The notes under the pieces: model-generated | Databases searched by the model: none | Told to the model about the DNA's origin: nothing | The model's input: the letters and a program-made list of their open reading frames with translations, nothing else | Part shown: positions 33,356 through 41,733 of the stretch, in pieces | Layout of the letters: each line of letters starts with the position of its first letter | How positions within the stretch are numbered: the first letter of the stretch is position 1 | Source: an uncultured Paracoccus sp. | GTDB lineage: Bacteria; Pseudomonadota; Alphaproteobacteria; Rhodobacterales; Rhodobacteraceae | DNA length: 42,055 nt | Direction of reading: 5' to 3' | Assembly: GCF_947487305.1 (NCBI RefSeq) | Contig: NZ_CANKWH010000023.1 | Coordinates: 1 to 42,055 of the forward strand | Program-made: the position numbers and the translations under genes

Positions 33356-33560
33356 CCGCATTGCTGCCGCCCGCCTCACGAAAATGCTGCACCAGCGGTC
33401 GAACGGCCAGTTCGGTGAAAGCAACATTGCGGCATCCCGAAATCGCGAAGGGCATGATTGGGCCGTCCTTGCTTGCGGCAAGTTTCTGGCACCGTAAGAG
33501 GATGCTGCGACGCCGCATGTCGGCAGAGAGCCCACTGCGGCCGCTCAGGACGGGCGCACA
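33356..33560. repeat. Degenerate intergenic repeat, copy 1
   Basis: Fills most of the 266 bases between the aminopeptidase and abiV-like genes. It begins with a 22-base block (33356-33377, CCGCATTGCTGCC...) found again at 41958-41979. It includes CGAACGGCC-AGTTCGGTGAA from 33400 and GCCGCATGTCGGCA-x3-AGCCC near 33513-33533. Both of these are shared in altered form with copy 2. No coding frame is credible. Confidence 0.5.
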
Positions 33561-33573
33561 AGTGCGGCGCTCG

Positions 33574-34281
33574 TTACGGCGCAGGACAAAACGGCATGCC
33601 AGTCTTGATGTGATCTCGTTCGTATCCGAGCACCGCTTCTGCAATGTCTTGCTGCCCGGCTTCCATTCGCGAAATATAGTACCACCAGAAGTCCTCGATT
33701 TTGAGCAAGTCCTGAAACTTAGCTGACTTTATCGTGAAGAGCCTATCCTGAGCGGTGGCGAACGTCGCCGGTGTTTTCTCGACTAAGTGGCGGTGCGCAT
33801 ACGCGAGGCAGTTCTTTGCGAGCCTGACACAATCCCGTGCGGCACTATCGCGGACAACTTCGCGCGGCGTCTGCACCCGATCCGGATCTGTGCGTAGGTC
33901 GCTGTACATCGACGGTTCGCGCCCGTGCTTAACGTGAACGATTATATTTGACGCTACCCGTATCGATTCACGCTGATCCGGGCTACTCATGGCCCACATG
34001 CTCAATGCATAATTGATCTTCTCTCCGTGGCTTTCCATTGACTTTTTCAGCTTAGTGCAGACCGCTGGGTCGGACAGGTTCCGGTTCTGTGAATCGAAAG
34101 CGAGCAGCGCTTTACCCGCTTCCTCAACACACGCCACAGCCAAAAAGTAAGCCCGGGCCATGTGGTCATGTTCAAGTAAAAGCGATGCTTCAGCGAGCAG
34201 TTCATCGGCATTGCGGAGAGCGGCTTCACTGTAAGAGCGGAGAAGCGTTGCCGTCAGTGTGGGTAAATGCGGTGAACCCAT
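33574..34281 (-). CDS. AbiV-family abortive infection protein
   Basis: A 235-residue helical protein resembling AbiV, which in Lactococcus blocks phage protein synthesis so that infected cells fail to release phage. Family-like features: NADELLAEASLLLEHDHMARAYFLAVACVEEAGKALLAF, here split, with the repeated E-E-x-GK pattern near residue 55. MESHGEKINYAL follows, then a basic central part and a helical C-terminus. It has a good AGGAG site eight bases before ATG 34281. Base composition is more AT-rich than the catabolic genes, and it lies between intergenic repeats near a transposon end, which suggests transfer. Phage defence is inferred from the family only. Confidence 0.72.
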   Translation of the reverse strand: MGSPHLPTLTATLLRSYSEAALRNADELLAEASLLLEHDHMARAYFLAVACVEEAGKALLAFDSQNRNLSDPAVCTKLKKSMESHGEKINYALSMWAMSSPDQRESIRVASNIIVHVKHGREPSMYSDLRTDPDRVQTPREVVRDSAARDCVRLAKNCLAYAHRHLVEKTPATFATAQDRLFTIKSAKFQDLLKIEDFWWYYISRMEAGQQDIAEAVLGYERDHIKTGMPFCPAP

Positions 34282-34383
34282 GGGTACTCCTGAAATGTCG
34301 AGGAATCAGGACTGTATCTTAAGCGCGAACGGCAGCCATGTCCGCACAGCGACATTTATGAGTCTGAATTTCTGCGCAGCGCA

Positions 34384-34518
34384 CGAACGGCAGATCCAGT
34401 GAATGCTGCAAGGCAGTGCTGATTCCTCTCGAAGGACGGCTCAGGGCCGACCATGCCAGACCAAAATGTCGGGCGCTGTATAACAGCGCTGGGGCGCCGC
34501 AAGTCGGCATTGGAGCCC
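34384..34518. repeat. Degenerate intergenic repeat, copy 2
   Basis: Lies in the 289 bases between the abiV-like and PPC-protein genes. It opens with CGAACGGC-AGATCCAGTGAATGC, continues TTCCTCTCGAAGG...CAGGGCCG and closes with GCGCCGCAAGTCGGCATTGG. These match copy 1 and copy 3 block by block with substitutions between. The rest of the gap (34519-34570) shows nothing. Confidence 0.5.
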
Positions 34519-34570
34519 GCGTTGTCGGTTGTTACAGACTTCGCAAGCGTCGATCTACCTGACGATTCGC

Positions 34571-35254
34571 CTACTGTCTAAGTGCTACCGAGATTTCGTA
34601 TGCATCGGTATCCCAACCACTAACTGACCCCGATACCTTTATGAAAACTTTGTTGCTTGTTTGATCTTCTAGAGAAAAGTATGCGGCACCTGACCTTGTC
34701 GAAATTTCACCAATCTCATGCTCACGGCTATCATATAACGTGGCGCGGACCATGTTACCGTTCACGTGCCGCAGCTTAACTTCATGTTCTGCAATGTTGT
34801 TGCTGTCAAAAAATACACTGAACCAGTCTTTGTCGCCGCTCTGATCTTTGAACTTTCCCGCCACGACTTGACCAACCAATAATGACTGAGCATCACGAAG
34901 CTCATCGTTAGGTTCAGCTTCCTTTAGAGCCGAGGCCTCGGATATCTCAGCGCGGACCGTCGGAGCAATGGGTAAGACTGGCTGTTCCGATATCTCCATT
35001 TCAGGCTCATCAGGAATCGGGTTCGAAGCCGTATGACGTTCTGGAACAAATATTGTCACTGCCAAGAACGCTGCCCCGACGATAAACACCAGTAGCCCCG
35101 CGGAAGAGCTTTCAAATTTTAGCCCAAATAGTTCGATTTTAGCCGAACCCTGAGATTTTGGACGCAGCATCATATAGAGACCCGCCAAAGCAAACAGACC
35201 GCCTGCCAACATCAGGGCAATCATCCGGGCAGCGCTGATGGCTTCAAATTCCAT
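34571..35254 (-). CDS. Membrane protein with a PPC-like beta domain
   Basis: A 227-residue protein. Two transmembrane helices (about 10-30 and 52-70) precede a Glu/Pro-rich linker and then a domain resembling the bacterial pre-peptidase C-terminal (PPC) fold. That domain reads EAEPNDELRDAQSLLVGQ, GKFKDQSGDKDWFSVFFDS, then beta strands ending in YEISVALRQ. PPC domains usually sit on secreted proteases and adhesins and bind calcium or surfaces; here none is attached. An AAGGAA ribosome-binding site precedes ATG 35254. The gene is notably AT-rich compared with the window, as is the abiV-like gene, suggesting common foreign origin. Confidence 0.6.
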   Translation of the reverse strand: MEFEAISAARMIALMLAGGLFALAGLYMMLRPKSQGSAKIELFGLKFESSSAGLLVFIVGAAFLAVTIFVPERHTASNPIPDEPEMEISEQPVLPIAPTVRAEISEASALKEAEPNDELRDAQSLLVGQVVAGKFKDQSGDKDWFSVFFDSNNIAEHEVKLRHVNGNMVRATLYDSREHEIGEISTRSGAAYFSLEDQTSNKVFIKVSGSVSGWDTDAYEISVALRQ

Positions 35255-35801
35255 GGTTTATTTCCTTTACAGCCACTTTAGCACACCCGTCCTGTCTGTA
35301 ATACAAGCGCGAGAATCAAAGCGACCGTGCGGTATTTTAGATCGCCGCGGTATTTCGTCTTTCGGGAAGCCGCCGTTGAACCACGACCGATGAACGCCCG
35401 TGTTGTTCCGCATCGCGTGAATTCGAGTGGCCCAATCCTTGGCAGATGCGGCGAACGGCCGTTCTGGTGAATGCCGCAACGCAGCGCGGCTTCCTCTCGA
35501 ATGGCAGCAGAGGGCCGGCTGCGCGTGTCCGGAGCTGCGGCGAACTGAGCCCAGCACCAGGGGGTGGGCAGGCAGGTCGACGCGAAGAGCCCATCGGAGG
35601 CATTCGTTCACGGCGCAGTGAATGCATCTGCAGCATGGGCATTCGGTTCTTTGCCCATACTTTCGACCTCCGCTTGCATAAGGATGCAAATTTCCTCATA
35701 GCCGCCGTTCGTGCTTGGCACAGCAAAGTGGTCAGATCGAACCTAGACGAGTTACTGCATCCAGAGGCGAGTACGAGACTGGAAGATGCAAGGAGCCAGA
35801 C
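35255..35801. other. Intergenic region with repeat copy 3, upstream of the glucan locus
   Basis: About 550 bases between divergent genes. Repeat copy 3 lies at 35452-35518: CGAACGGCC-GTTCTGGTGAATG, then TTCCTCTCGAATGG...AGAGGGCCGG. The ~280 bases just before the GH8 gene should contain its promoter, but no convincing -35/-10 pair stands out. No credible small gene is seen. Confidence 0.45.
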
Positions 35802-36821
35802 ATGCCGACACGACGCCTGTTTCTCGGGGCTGCCATGGTGGCGGGTTTGGTTACCTCGGCCCGTGTCCAAGCTGCGGCGCTCGACAGGGGATGGTCAAAA
35901 TGGGTTCGATCTTACGTGAACGGCGGCCGCGTCATTGATCGGCGCCAGGATGGGATCACGCATTCCGAAGGCCAGGGCTACGGGCTTTTGCTCGCGCAGG
36001 CGTTTGGTGATCGCAAGGTTTTCACGGAGCTTGAGGAATGGACTGAACGCCACCTGGCAGTGCGGCAGGACCGGTTGATGGCGTGGAAATGGGTGCCGGA
36101 TCCTCACACCAATATTGCAGACTGGCATAATGCGACGGATGGCGATCTGTTTCGAGCCTGGGCACTGCTGCGCGCGGAACGGGACTCCGGATGGTCCGGA
36201 TATCGGGAAACCGCACTTGCCATCGCTCATGATATCGCTGAACTGTGCCTGGCCGCCGACCCCAGGGCACCAGCCGAGTGGCTCCTGGTGCCGGGCGCCG
36301 AGGCCCGTCGCAGCCCGAAGCGGGTCCTCTTCAATCCCTCCTATATCCTGCCCCGCGCGCTTCGAGAGCTGGGGGCCGCTGCCGGGGAGCCGCGCCTGAT
36401 CAAGGCCGCGGAGCATGGCGAGACGGTGCTGGCTGAGTTGGCGATGACAGGGTTTCTGCCCAACTGGGTGGATGTCACGCCATCAGGATTCGTCAAGCCG
36501 CTCGAGCACGACTTGCTATGGGGGTATGATGCCCTTCGTATCCCGCTTTACCTGACGTGGTCTGGCCGCGCCGATCATCCGGCCGTTGGTCTGGCGCGCG
36601 AGCTGATGGAACGGGGCAGCATCCCGGATCATCTCGCCGTGGAGGCTTCCCCGGACGGGCAGATCTTGGCGCAGAGCAACAAACCCGGTTTTCTGGCGTT
36701 GCACGCGCTTGCGCACTGCCGAGACGTGCCGGATCGGAGGCCGGACGGCAGCGACTATTACTCGGACAGCCTGCTGATGCTGGCCCAGGTGGCGCAGCGC
36801 GAAGGTCAATGCAAGGTTTGA
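35802..36821 (+). CDS. Glycoside hydrolase family 8 (endo-beta-glucanase)
   Basis: A 339-residue GH8 enzyme (cellulase, lichenase or related). The general acid is Glu56 in THSEGQGYGLLLA. The NATDGDLFRAW block (110-120) holds Asp113, a conserved active-site residue. The C-terminal part is an alpha-barrel with HDLLWGYDALRIPLYL. The N-terminus MPTRRLFLGAAMVAGLV has an RRxFL core and a helical segment ending VQA, suggesting a Tat-type or otherwise exported precursor, so it would act in the periplasm. AAGGAG lies five to eight bases before ATG 35802, which fixes the start. GH8 genes are routinely found beside cellulose-like synthases, where they trim the nascent chain. It is first in the operon, 107 bases before the adaptor gene. 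Confidence 0.88.
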   Translation: MPTRRLFLGAAMVAGLVTSARVQAAALDRGWSKWVRSYVNGGRVIDRRQDGITHSEGQGYGLLLAQAFGDRKVFTELEEWTERHLAVRQDRLMAWKWVPDPHTNIADWHNATDGDLFRAWALLRAERDSGWSGYRETALAIAHDIAELCLAADPRAPAEWLLVPGAEARRSPKRVLFNPSYILPRALRELGAAAGEPRLIKAAEHGETVLAELAMTGFLPNWVDVTPSGFVKPLEHDLLWGYDALRIPLYLTWSGRADHPAVGLARELMERGSIPDHLAVEASPDGQILAQSNKPGFLALHALAHCRDVPDRRPDGSDYYSDSLLMLAQVAQREGQCKV

Positions 36822-36928
36822 ACCACAGGCAACAAGAAAAATCCGAAGCACTAATCGAACCTGGTTAATTTCTAGCGGCATACCGTTTAGGTTGAGTCAC
36901 ACAACCGGATCGAACCAAGGCGACGCTC

Positions 36929-38092
36929 ATGAAGTATGGAAGACTGATCATCGGCATTGTGGCCGTCATCACAGCCCTTTGGATCATCCTGGGCGAGCAG
37001 ATGTCAGGCGCCAGCGCCGATGCAGTGGTCAACGCCCCTGTGGTGACCGTCCGCGCTCCGGTCGCGGGCCAGTTGCAGATGGCGCCGCGCCAGTTGGGGT
37101 CGCGGGTCAGCCGGGGCGAGGTTCTGGCCAGCCTTCAGGATCCCATTGTGGATCGGATACGCCTAGACGATCTGTTGATGGAGGCCCGGTTGGAAGCGGC
37201 TGCCGAAGCGCAGATCGCGGCTTTGCTGTCGGAGACGCAAACTATCCGGGAGGATCTGGCCGAACAAACCCGGAGCGACCGTGCCCGTCGACTGGAGGAA
37301 CTGCGCGAGCATCTGTCCCATGCCGAAGCACGCCTGACCATCTTGGAAACTGGCGGAGTGACGCTGGAGAATGAAGATCAGCAGCTGCTCGATGCCGTTG
37401 CGCAGGATGCCGATCGTCTGCCAGGTGAGCCGAGACTGGACGCTCTGGTCCTCGACCATGCACGCGAACGGGTGGACGTCCTGCGGATTGCGCTTCGGGC
37501 CGCCGAAGAGAATGTGTTTCTCCGCGATGGCAACGATGCCGGGCAGCGCCTGCGGGAGTTGGACAAAGACATTGCCATTCTAGCCTCGCACCTCGCAGAG
37601 GCCCAGGAGCGCAGCGCTGCCGTCCGGGAGCGGGCGGATCGCGAGCGGATCCGCGTCAATGGCCTGACCGGTGGTGATCTTCAGGCTCCTGTGGATGGCC
37701 TCTTCTGGGAGGTGCTGGAGGCCGATAGCGTTACAGTCCAGCGCGGTGATCCCCTCCTGCGGCTGGTGGATTGTCAGGCGACATTGGTGACAGTTTCTGT
37801 GACCGAACGCGTCTACAACGGCCTGACGGTCGGTCAGGCGGCGACGTTCAGGCTTGGCGGCACGTCCGAGGTGCTTGACGCCACGATCAGCCGCCTTGCC
37901 GGCAGCGGGGCTGCCGCAGTTTATCGCAACCTGGCCGTGGCTCCCAGCCAGCGTCACCTCGAGCGGTATGACGTGGCCCTGATCGTTCCCGCACTGCGGC
38001 AGGCAGGGCCGGAAGGCTGCATGATCGGGCGCACCGGCCGAGCCTTCTTTGACACCCGTCCGCTGGACGGGCTGCGCAACTTGTTCCGCTGA
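36929..38092 (+). CDS. HlyD-like periplasmic adaptor, BgsB-like
   Basis: A 387-residue membrane-fusion-type protein. There is one N-terminal helix (about 5-22), then a biotinyl-lipoyl half (VTVRAPVAGQLQMAP, SRGEVLASLQDP). A long coiled coil follows at ~85-240, rich in Glu, Arg and Leu. Then come the second lipoyl half (GDLQAPVDGLFWEVL, VQRGDPLLRLVDC) and a beta-barrel. It would link the glycosyltransferase to the periplasm. In Sinorhizobium meliloti a similar protein, BgsB, is needed with BgsA for mixed-linkage beta-glucan export. It is separated from the glycosyltransferase start by one base, so the two are coupled. Confidence 0.82.
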   Translation: MKYGRLIIGIVAVITALWIILGEQMSGASADAVVNAPVVTVRAPVAGQLQMAPRQLGSRVSRGEVLASLQDPIVDRIRLDDLLMEARLEAAAEAQIAALLSETQTIREDLAEQTRSDRARRLEELREHLSHAEARLTILETGGVTLENEDQQLLDAVAQDADRLPGEPRLDALVLDHARERVDVLRIALRAAEENVFLRDGNDAGQRLRELDKDIAILASHLAEAQERSAAVRERADRERIRVNGLTGGDLQAPVDGLFWEVLEADSVTVQRGDPLLRLVDCQATLVTVSVTERVYNGLTVGQAATFRLGGTSEVLDATISRLAGSGAAAVYRNLAVAPSQRHLERYDVALIVPALRQAGPEGCMIGRTGRAFFDTRPLDGLRNLFR

Positions 38093-38093
38093 C

Positions 38094-40073
38094 ATGTTTC
38101 CGTTCCCTCACCTGACTGAACTCGGCTCCAGTTGGACGCATGTGCTGCTGGCGCTCGGCGCGGGCCTCATCCTGCCTTCGGTGGTCGATCCGACCAACAA
38201 TCGCCACCGGGCCGCCCTGATGGGCATCTCTTTCCTGCTGGCGCTCCGCTATGTCTGGTGGCGAGGGACCGAGACCTTGGCGCCGGCGGGGTGGACCATC
38301 GACATGCTGGCCAGCTGGTCGCTGTTTGCACTGGAGATGCTGGCTCTCATTGGCTCGATCAGCGCCTTCACCATCATGTCGCGCATCCGCCTGCGCAGCG
38401 AGGAGGCCGATGCGCATGAAGGATGGTGGGGCGAGCAGGAGCCCCGCGTCGCCGTCCTGATCGCCACCTATAACGAAGAGCTGGAAATCCTGGAGCGGAC
38501 GATCGTGGGTGCCCGGTCGCTGCGCCACAAGAACAAGGAGGTGCTGGTCCTCGACGACAGCCGGCGCGACTGGCTGCGCGACTATTGCGCTGAACAAGGC
38601 GTGCGCTACATGCGCCGGCCTGACAACAAGGGCTCCAAGGCCGGTAACATCAACCACTGCCTGGATCGCCTGGCGGAGGACCGGGTGCCGCCGGATTTCG
38701 TGGCGGTGCTGGACGCGGACTTCGTGCCCCACCGCGGCTTCATCTCGCGCAGCCTGGCGCTGTTCCATGATCCCAGGGTGGCCTTGGTCCAGACGCCGCA
38801 GCACTTCTTCAACGCCGACCCGATCCAGCACAATCTCGGCATCAGCCGCTCCTACCCGGACGAGCAGAGGTTCTTCTTTGACTACATGCAACCCTCGCGC
38901 GACGCCTGGGGGATTGCGATCTGCTGTGGCACTTCGTCGATCTGCCGCTGGAGTGCCCTTCGAGAAATGGGTGGCTTTCCCACGGAAAGCGTTACAGAGG
39001 ACTTCCTGCTGACGCTGGCCCTGCAGGAGCGCGGCTGGAAGACTGTTTATCTGGCCGAGCCGCTGACCGAAGGTCTGGCGCCCGAGGGGCTAAAGGAATA
39101 CGTCACGCAGCGCGCCCGCTGGTGCCTGGGGCTGATGCAGATCGCCCGCTCTAAATATGGGCCTCTGGCCAAGAACAATTTGCGCCTTCGCGACCGCTGG
39201 AGCGTGATCGACTCGGTGTTCTTCTGGTTGACCAGCTTTCCCTTCCGGATAGCCGTTGTCGTATATCCGCTGCTTTACTGGTTCTTCAACGTGATCGTGG
39301 TGAACGCGACGCTGACAGACGTGATCAGCTACTTCGGCGTCTATTTCGTCTGGTCGTTTCTGGCACAGCGGACGTTGATGCCTGGCATGTTCGTGCCCGT
39401 TCTTCACGACACCAGCCAGCTGATCGGCGCCCTTCCCATCAGCCGGGCGGCCTTCACGGGGCTCTTCAGGCCCAAGGGCCATCCTTTCTCGGTCACGGCC
39501 AAGGGCGGCGACCGGACCAAGGTCATCGTGCAGTGGGAGATGATGTCCCCGTTCCTAATTTTGCTGGTCCTGACGCTTCTCGGCTTGACGCTGGGCATCT
39601 TCGTGGACCGCTTCGCCTTCAACGATGCAGGCGACGGCAAGTGGGTGGTCATCTTCTGGACGATCTACAATGTCTTTGTGTTGCTCATGACGATCTTGGC
39701 CTGTGTCGAGCTGCCCCGCCGTGAGCGCCACATCGCTGATCTGCCGGACCGGGGCATCCTGGTCACGGATGGCGACATTCGCCGCCAGTGGATCAGCTCG
39801 CTGACCATGGAGGAGGCGCGGCTGCGCGGAAAAATCTATCCGGTTGGCGCAACAGGCCTGCTGCGGCTGCGTGATGTTGGCGATGTGCCAGTCGAGGTCA
39901 TCGCGCAGACGGTAGACGGCAATCGGGTCCGGCTGAGGCCCACGCCGGTGCAGCGCGAGGCGCTGATGATCCGCTTTTACGCTGAAGGGGCTGCACCCGG
40001 CACAGGCCGGGCGCAGTTGGCGGGACTGCTGGCCGGGCTGGGGCAGCGCTTGTCGTTCAGCGATCGTCGCTGA
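38094..40073 (+). CDS. Processive family-2 glycosyltransferase, cellulose synthase-like (BgsA-like)
   Basis: A 659-residue inner-membrane polysaccharide synthase. The N-terminal helices (about 15-95) precede a GT2 domain with every processive motif: VLIATYNEE, DDSRRD (154-159), DADF (207-210), TEDF (301-304) and QRARW (339-343). Further helices lie at ~365-550. The ~110-residue cytoplasmic tail starts PRRERHIADLP and has no clear PilZ RxxxR...D/N-x-S-x-x-G pair. This matches BgsA of S. meliloti, whose non-PilZ tail binds c-di-GMP, better than BcsA. The start at 38094 (MFPFPHL) is preferred over 38049, which would overlap the adaptor. Product: a beta-glucan, probably mixed linkage; this is inferred. 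Confidence 0.85.
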   Translation: MFPFPHLTELGSSWTHVLLALGAGLILPSVVDPTNNRHRAALMGISFLLALRYVWWRGTETLAPAGWTIDMLASWSLFALEMLALIGSISAFTIMSRIRLRSEEADAHEGWWGEQEPRVAVLIATYNEELEILERTIVGARSLRHKNKEVLVLDDSRRDWLRDYCAEQGVRYMRRPDNKGSKAGNINHCLDRLAEDRVPPDFVAVLDADFVPHRGFISRSLALFHDPRVALVQTPQHFFNADPIQHNLGISRSYPDEQRFFFDYMQPSRDAWGIAICCGTSSICRWSALREMGGFPTESVTEDFLLTLALQERGWKTVYLAEPLTEGLAPEGLKEYVTQRARWCLGLMQIARSKYGPLAKNNLRLRDRWSVIDSVFFWLTSFPFRIAVVVYPLLYWFFNVIVVNATLTDVISYFGVYFVWSFLAQRTLMPGMFVPVLHDTSQLIGALPISRAAFTGLFRPKGHPFSVTAKGGDRTKVIVQWEMMSPFLILLVLTLLGLTLGIFVDRFAFNDAGDGKWVVIFWTIYNVFVLLMTILACVELPRRERHIADLPDRGILVTDGDIRRQWISSLTMEEARLRGKIYPVGATGLLRLRDVGDVPVEVIAQTVDGNRVRLRPTPVQREALMIRFYAEGAAPGTGRAQLAGLLAGLGQRLSFSDRR

Positions 40074-41148
40074 CGCGATCCTGCTGAAGCTGGGTCAGCG
40101 CCGCCGACAGCAGCGCGGCTTCGCGGGTGACGTGGAAGCTCGGAGGATATTCCTGAGAGCCGTCCGCGATGCGCTGCGCAGAGGCGGCAAGCTGGGCGAA
40201 GGGCGTCCTGACAGCACGCGTGACAAGAGCGGTCAGTAGCCCGATCAGGGAAACGGCGACCCCAAGCGCGTAAAGCGCCCCGTTCCGGATCAGGTCGACG
40301 CCGATATCAAGGCGCTCGGCATCCAGCCGTCCCACCATCCGCCACCCGAAGTTCGGCAGGTCTCCGTAAGACACCTCCGGCACCAACGCCGAGAAATACT
40401 CCCGCCCATCAGGCCAGGTCTCGCGTCCTCCAGACTGTACGCCGGTCTGCGCCGCGCCCAGGATCTGCAACTCCGCTGTGTCTGGTGCCTCATCCGTTGA
40501 AGAGGCAGATATGTCGCCAGAGGGATTGATCAGGTAGAGGTCAATGCCAAAGGTTTCCGAGGTCTCGCGCAGATGTTCGGCCAACCAGGTCGCGTTGATG
40601 TGGATGCCGACGACGCCGATCAGATCACCATTGGCGTCCGTGACCGGTCTGGCCAGATCGATGAAGCGCAGCGGCTCGTCCCCTTCACCTCCGAGAAGCT
40701 GGGCGAGAAGCACTGCGTCATGAACATCGCCCGCAAACCCACCGCTGAGGCCGTTGCGATACCAGGGCCGCTCGCTGACATCCTGCCCGATCAGCAAGCC
40801 ATTCGTCGCCGCGATGACTTGGCCGCTCAGATCGGCAAAGCCCGCCCAGGAGATGCGGCTGCCGTCGCCGCTCGCCCCTGTCATCAGGTAGGTCAGCTGC
40901 TCCGGGTTCAACTCGTCAACCCTTTCCGTCAGGAACGCCAGGTCACGCCAGTCGCGCTCGAGGGTCCGGGCCAGATCCTCGGCGGCGGCGGTGGTGCGGA
41001 AGCGGGCCGCATAATCCAGGGTGCTGTCAGTAAAGCGGTCGCCGCGAAGGTATGCAAATGCCATGGGAACCAGGCACATCACCAGGATGCAGGAAAGCGC
41101 AAAGCCGACAAGAGCCTTGCGCAGGGTCAGGGTTGGCAGCTGGGTCAT
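40057..41148 (-). CDS. Cache-HAMP membrane sensor without output domain
   Basis: A 363-residue protein with an N-terminal helix (about 11-33), a periplasmic double-Cache ligand-binding region (about 35-280) and a second helix (about 285-308). The Cache region reads GLLIGQDVSERPWYRNGL, DANGDLIGVVGIHINATWL and FGIDLYLINPSGDI. A short HAMP-like stretch (TRAVRTPFAQLAASAQRIADG) follows, and the chain stops ~40 residues later. No kinase, GGDEF, EAL or chemotaxis signalling domain follows. The gene converges on the glycosyltransferase and overlaps its end by 17 bases. By analogy with glucan systems regulated through c-di-GMP it may pass an external signal to a partner, but the partner is not in this window. 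Confidence 0.8.
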   Translation of the reverse strand: MTQLPTLTLRKALVGFALSCILVMCLVPMAFAYLRGDRFTDSTLDYAARFRTTAAAEDLARTLERDWRDLAFLTERVDELNPEQLTYLMTGASGDGSRISWAGFADLSGQVIAATNGLLIGQDVSERPWYRNGLSGGFAGDVHDAVLLAQLLGGEGDEPLRFIDLARPVTDANGDLIGVVGIHINATWLAEHLRETSETFGIDLYLINPSGDISASSTDEAPDTAELQILGAAQTGVQSGGRETWPDGREYFSALVPEVSYGDLPNFGWRMVGRLDAERLDIGVDLIRNGALYALGVAVSLIGLLTALVTRAVRTPFAQLAASAQRIADGSQEYPPSFHVTREAALLSAALTQLQQDRVSDDR

Positions 41149-41154
41149 GGCACC

Positions 41155-41733
41155 TCAGAACGTGTTGATGGAGAAGCCGGCAAAGACTTCGTCAGAGCTC
41201 AGTTTGTAGCCGAGCCGGACGCTGAGCGGCCCGTCAGCGATGCGTTTTTGAAAGGCCAGGGTGGTCTCGTGGTAAGTGTCGCTTCCGCCGCGTGACAGCT
41301 CGACGCCAAAATTGCCTGGTGCAAATGTCAACTGTCCGAGCAGAAACCAGGACTGGTGAACCGAGCTGACATCAGCCAGCAAATAGGTGGATCCGAAGGA
41401 GGTGGGGGTGTAACGCTCGAGCGACAGCTTGAGGCCGGCCTGAACATCATCGCCCTCATCCTGCTCGTGCTGAAAGCCGATGGTAGGACCGACCTTCATG
41501 ACGGCAATATCCGCCAGCGGCAGCGCATAGGTGAGGCTGATCGCGCCAGAATGCCCATCCTCGTAGTTGGAAAAGTTCAGTCCGTAGTTCAGGGAGCTGC
41601 GGCTCACCGAAGCAACCACGGATTGGGTGCGCCCACCCGCATCTCCTTGGAGGAAATAGCCGTCGGCGGCGGCAGTCTGACCCAGAAGGCATGCCAAGCC
41701 CGCTGCCGAGGCTATTGTTCGAACCTGCGCCAT
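41155..41733 (-). CDS. Exported probable outer-membrane barrel protein
   Basis: A 192-residue protein with a signal peptide (MAQVRTIASAAGLACLLGQ, cut after AAA near residue 22). The rest is alternating beta strands such as NYGLNFSNYEDGHSGAISLTY, WFLLGQLTFAPGNFGVELS and LSVRLGYKLSS, ending in Phe as outer-membrane barrels do. The length fits an 8-stranded barrel, and it may correspond to the BcsS-type proteins found with alphaproteobacterial glucan synthases. ATG 41733 with a GGGAG site seven bases upstream fixes the start. The Cache sensor begins six bases after its stop, so the two form an operon. The export-pore role is an inference. Confidence 0.7.
   Translation of the reverse strand: MAQVRTIASAAGLACLLGQTAAADGYFLQGDAGGRTQSVVASVSRSSLNYGLNFSNYEDGHSGAISLTYALPLADIAVMKVGPTIGFQHEQDEGDDVQAGLKLSLERYTPTSFGSTYLLADVSSVHQSWFLLGQLTFAPGNFGVELSRGGSDTYHETTLAFQKRIADGPLSVRLGYKLSSDEVFAGFSINTF

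Noticed and set aside
38094..40073. Calling the glycosyltransferase BcsA (cellulose synthase)
   Set aside because: No PilZ motif in the tail and no BcsB gene; a HlyD-like partner favours the BgsA type. Not fully excluded.
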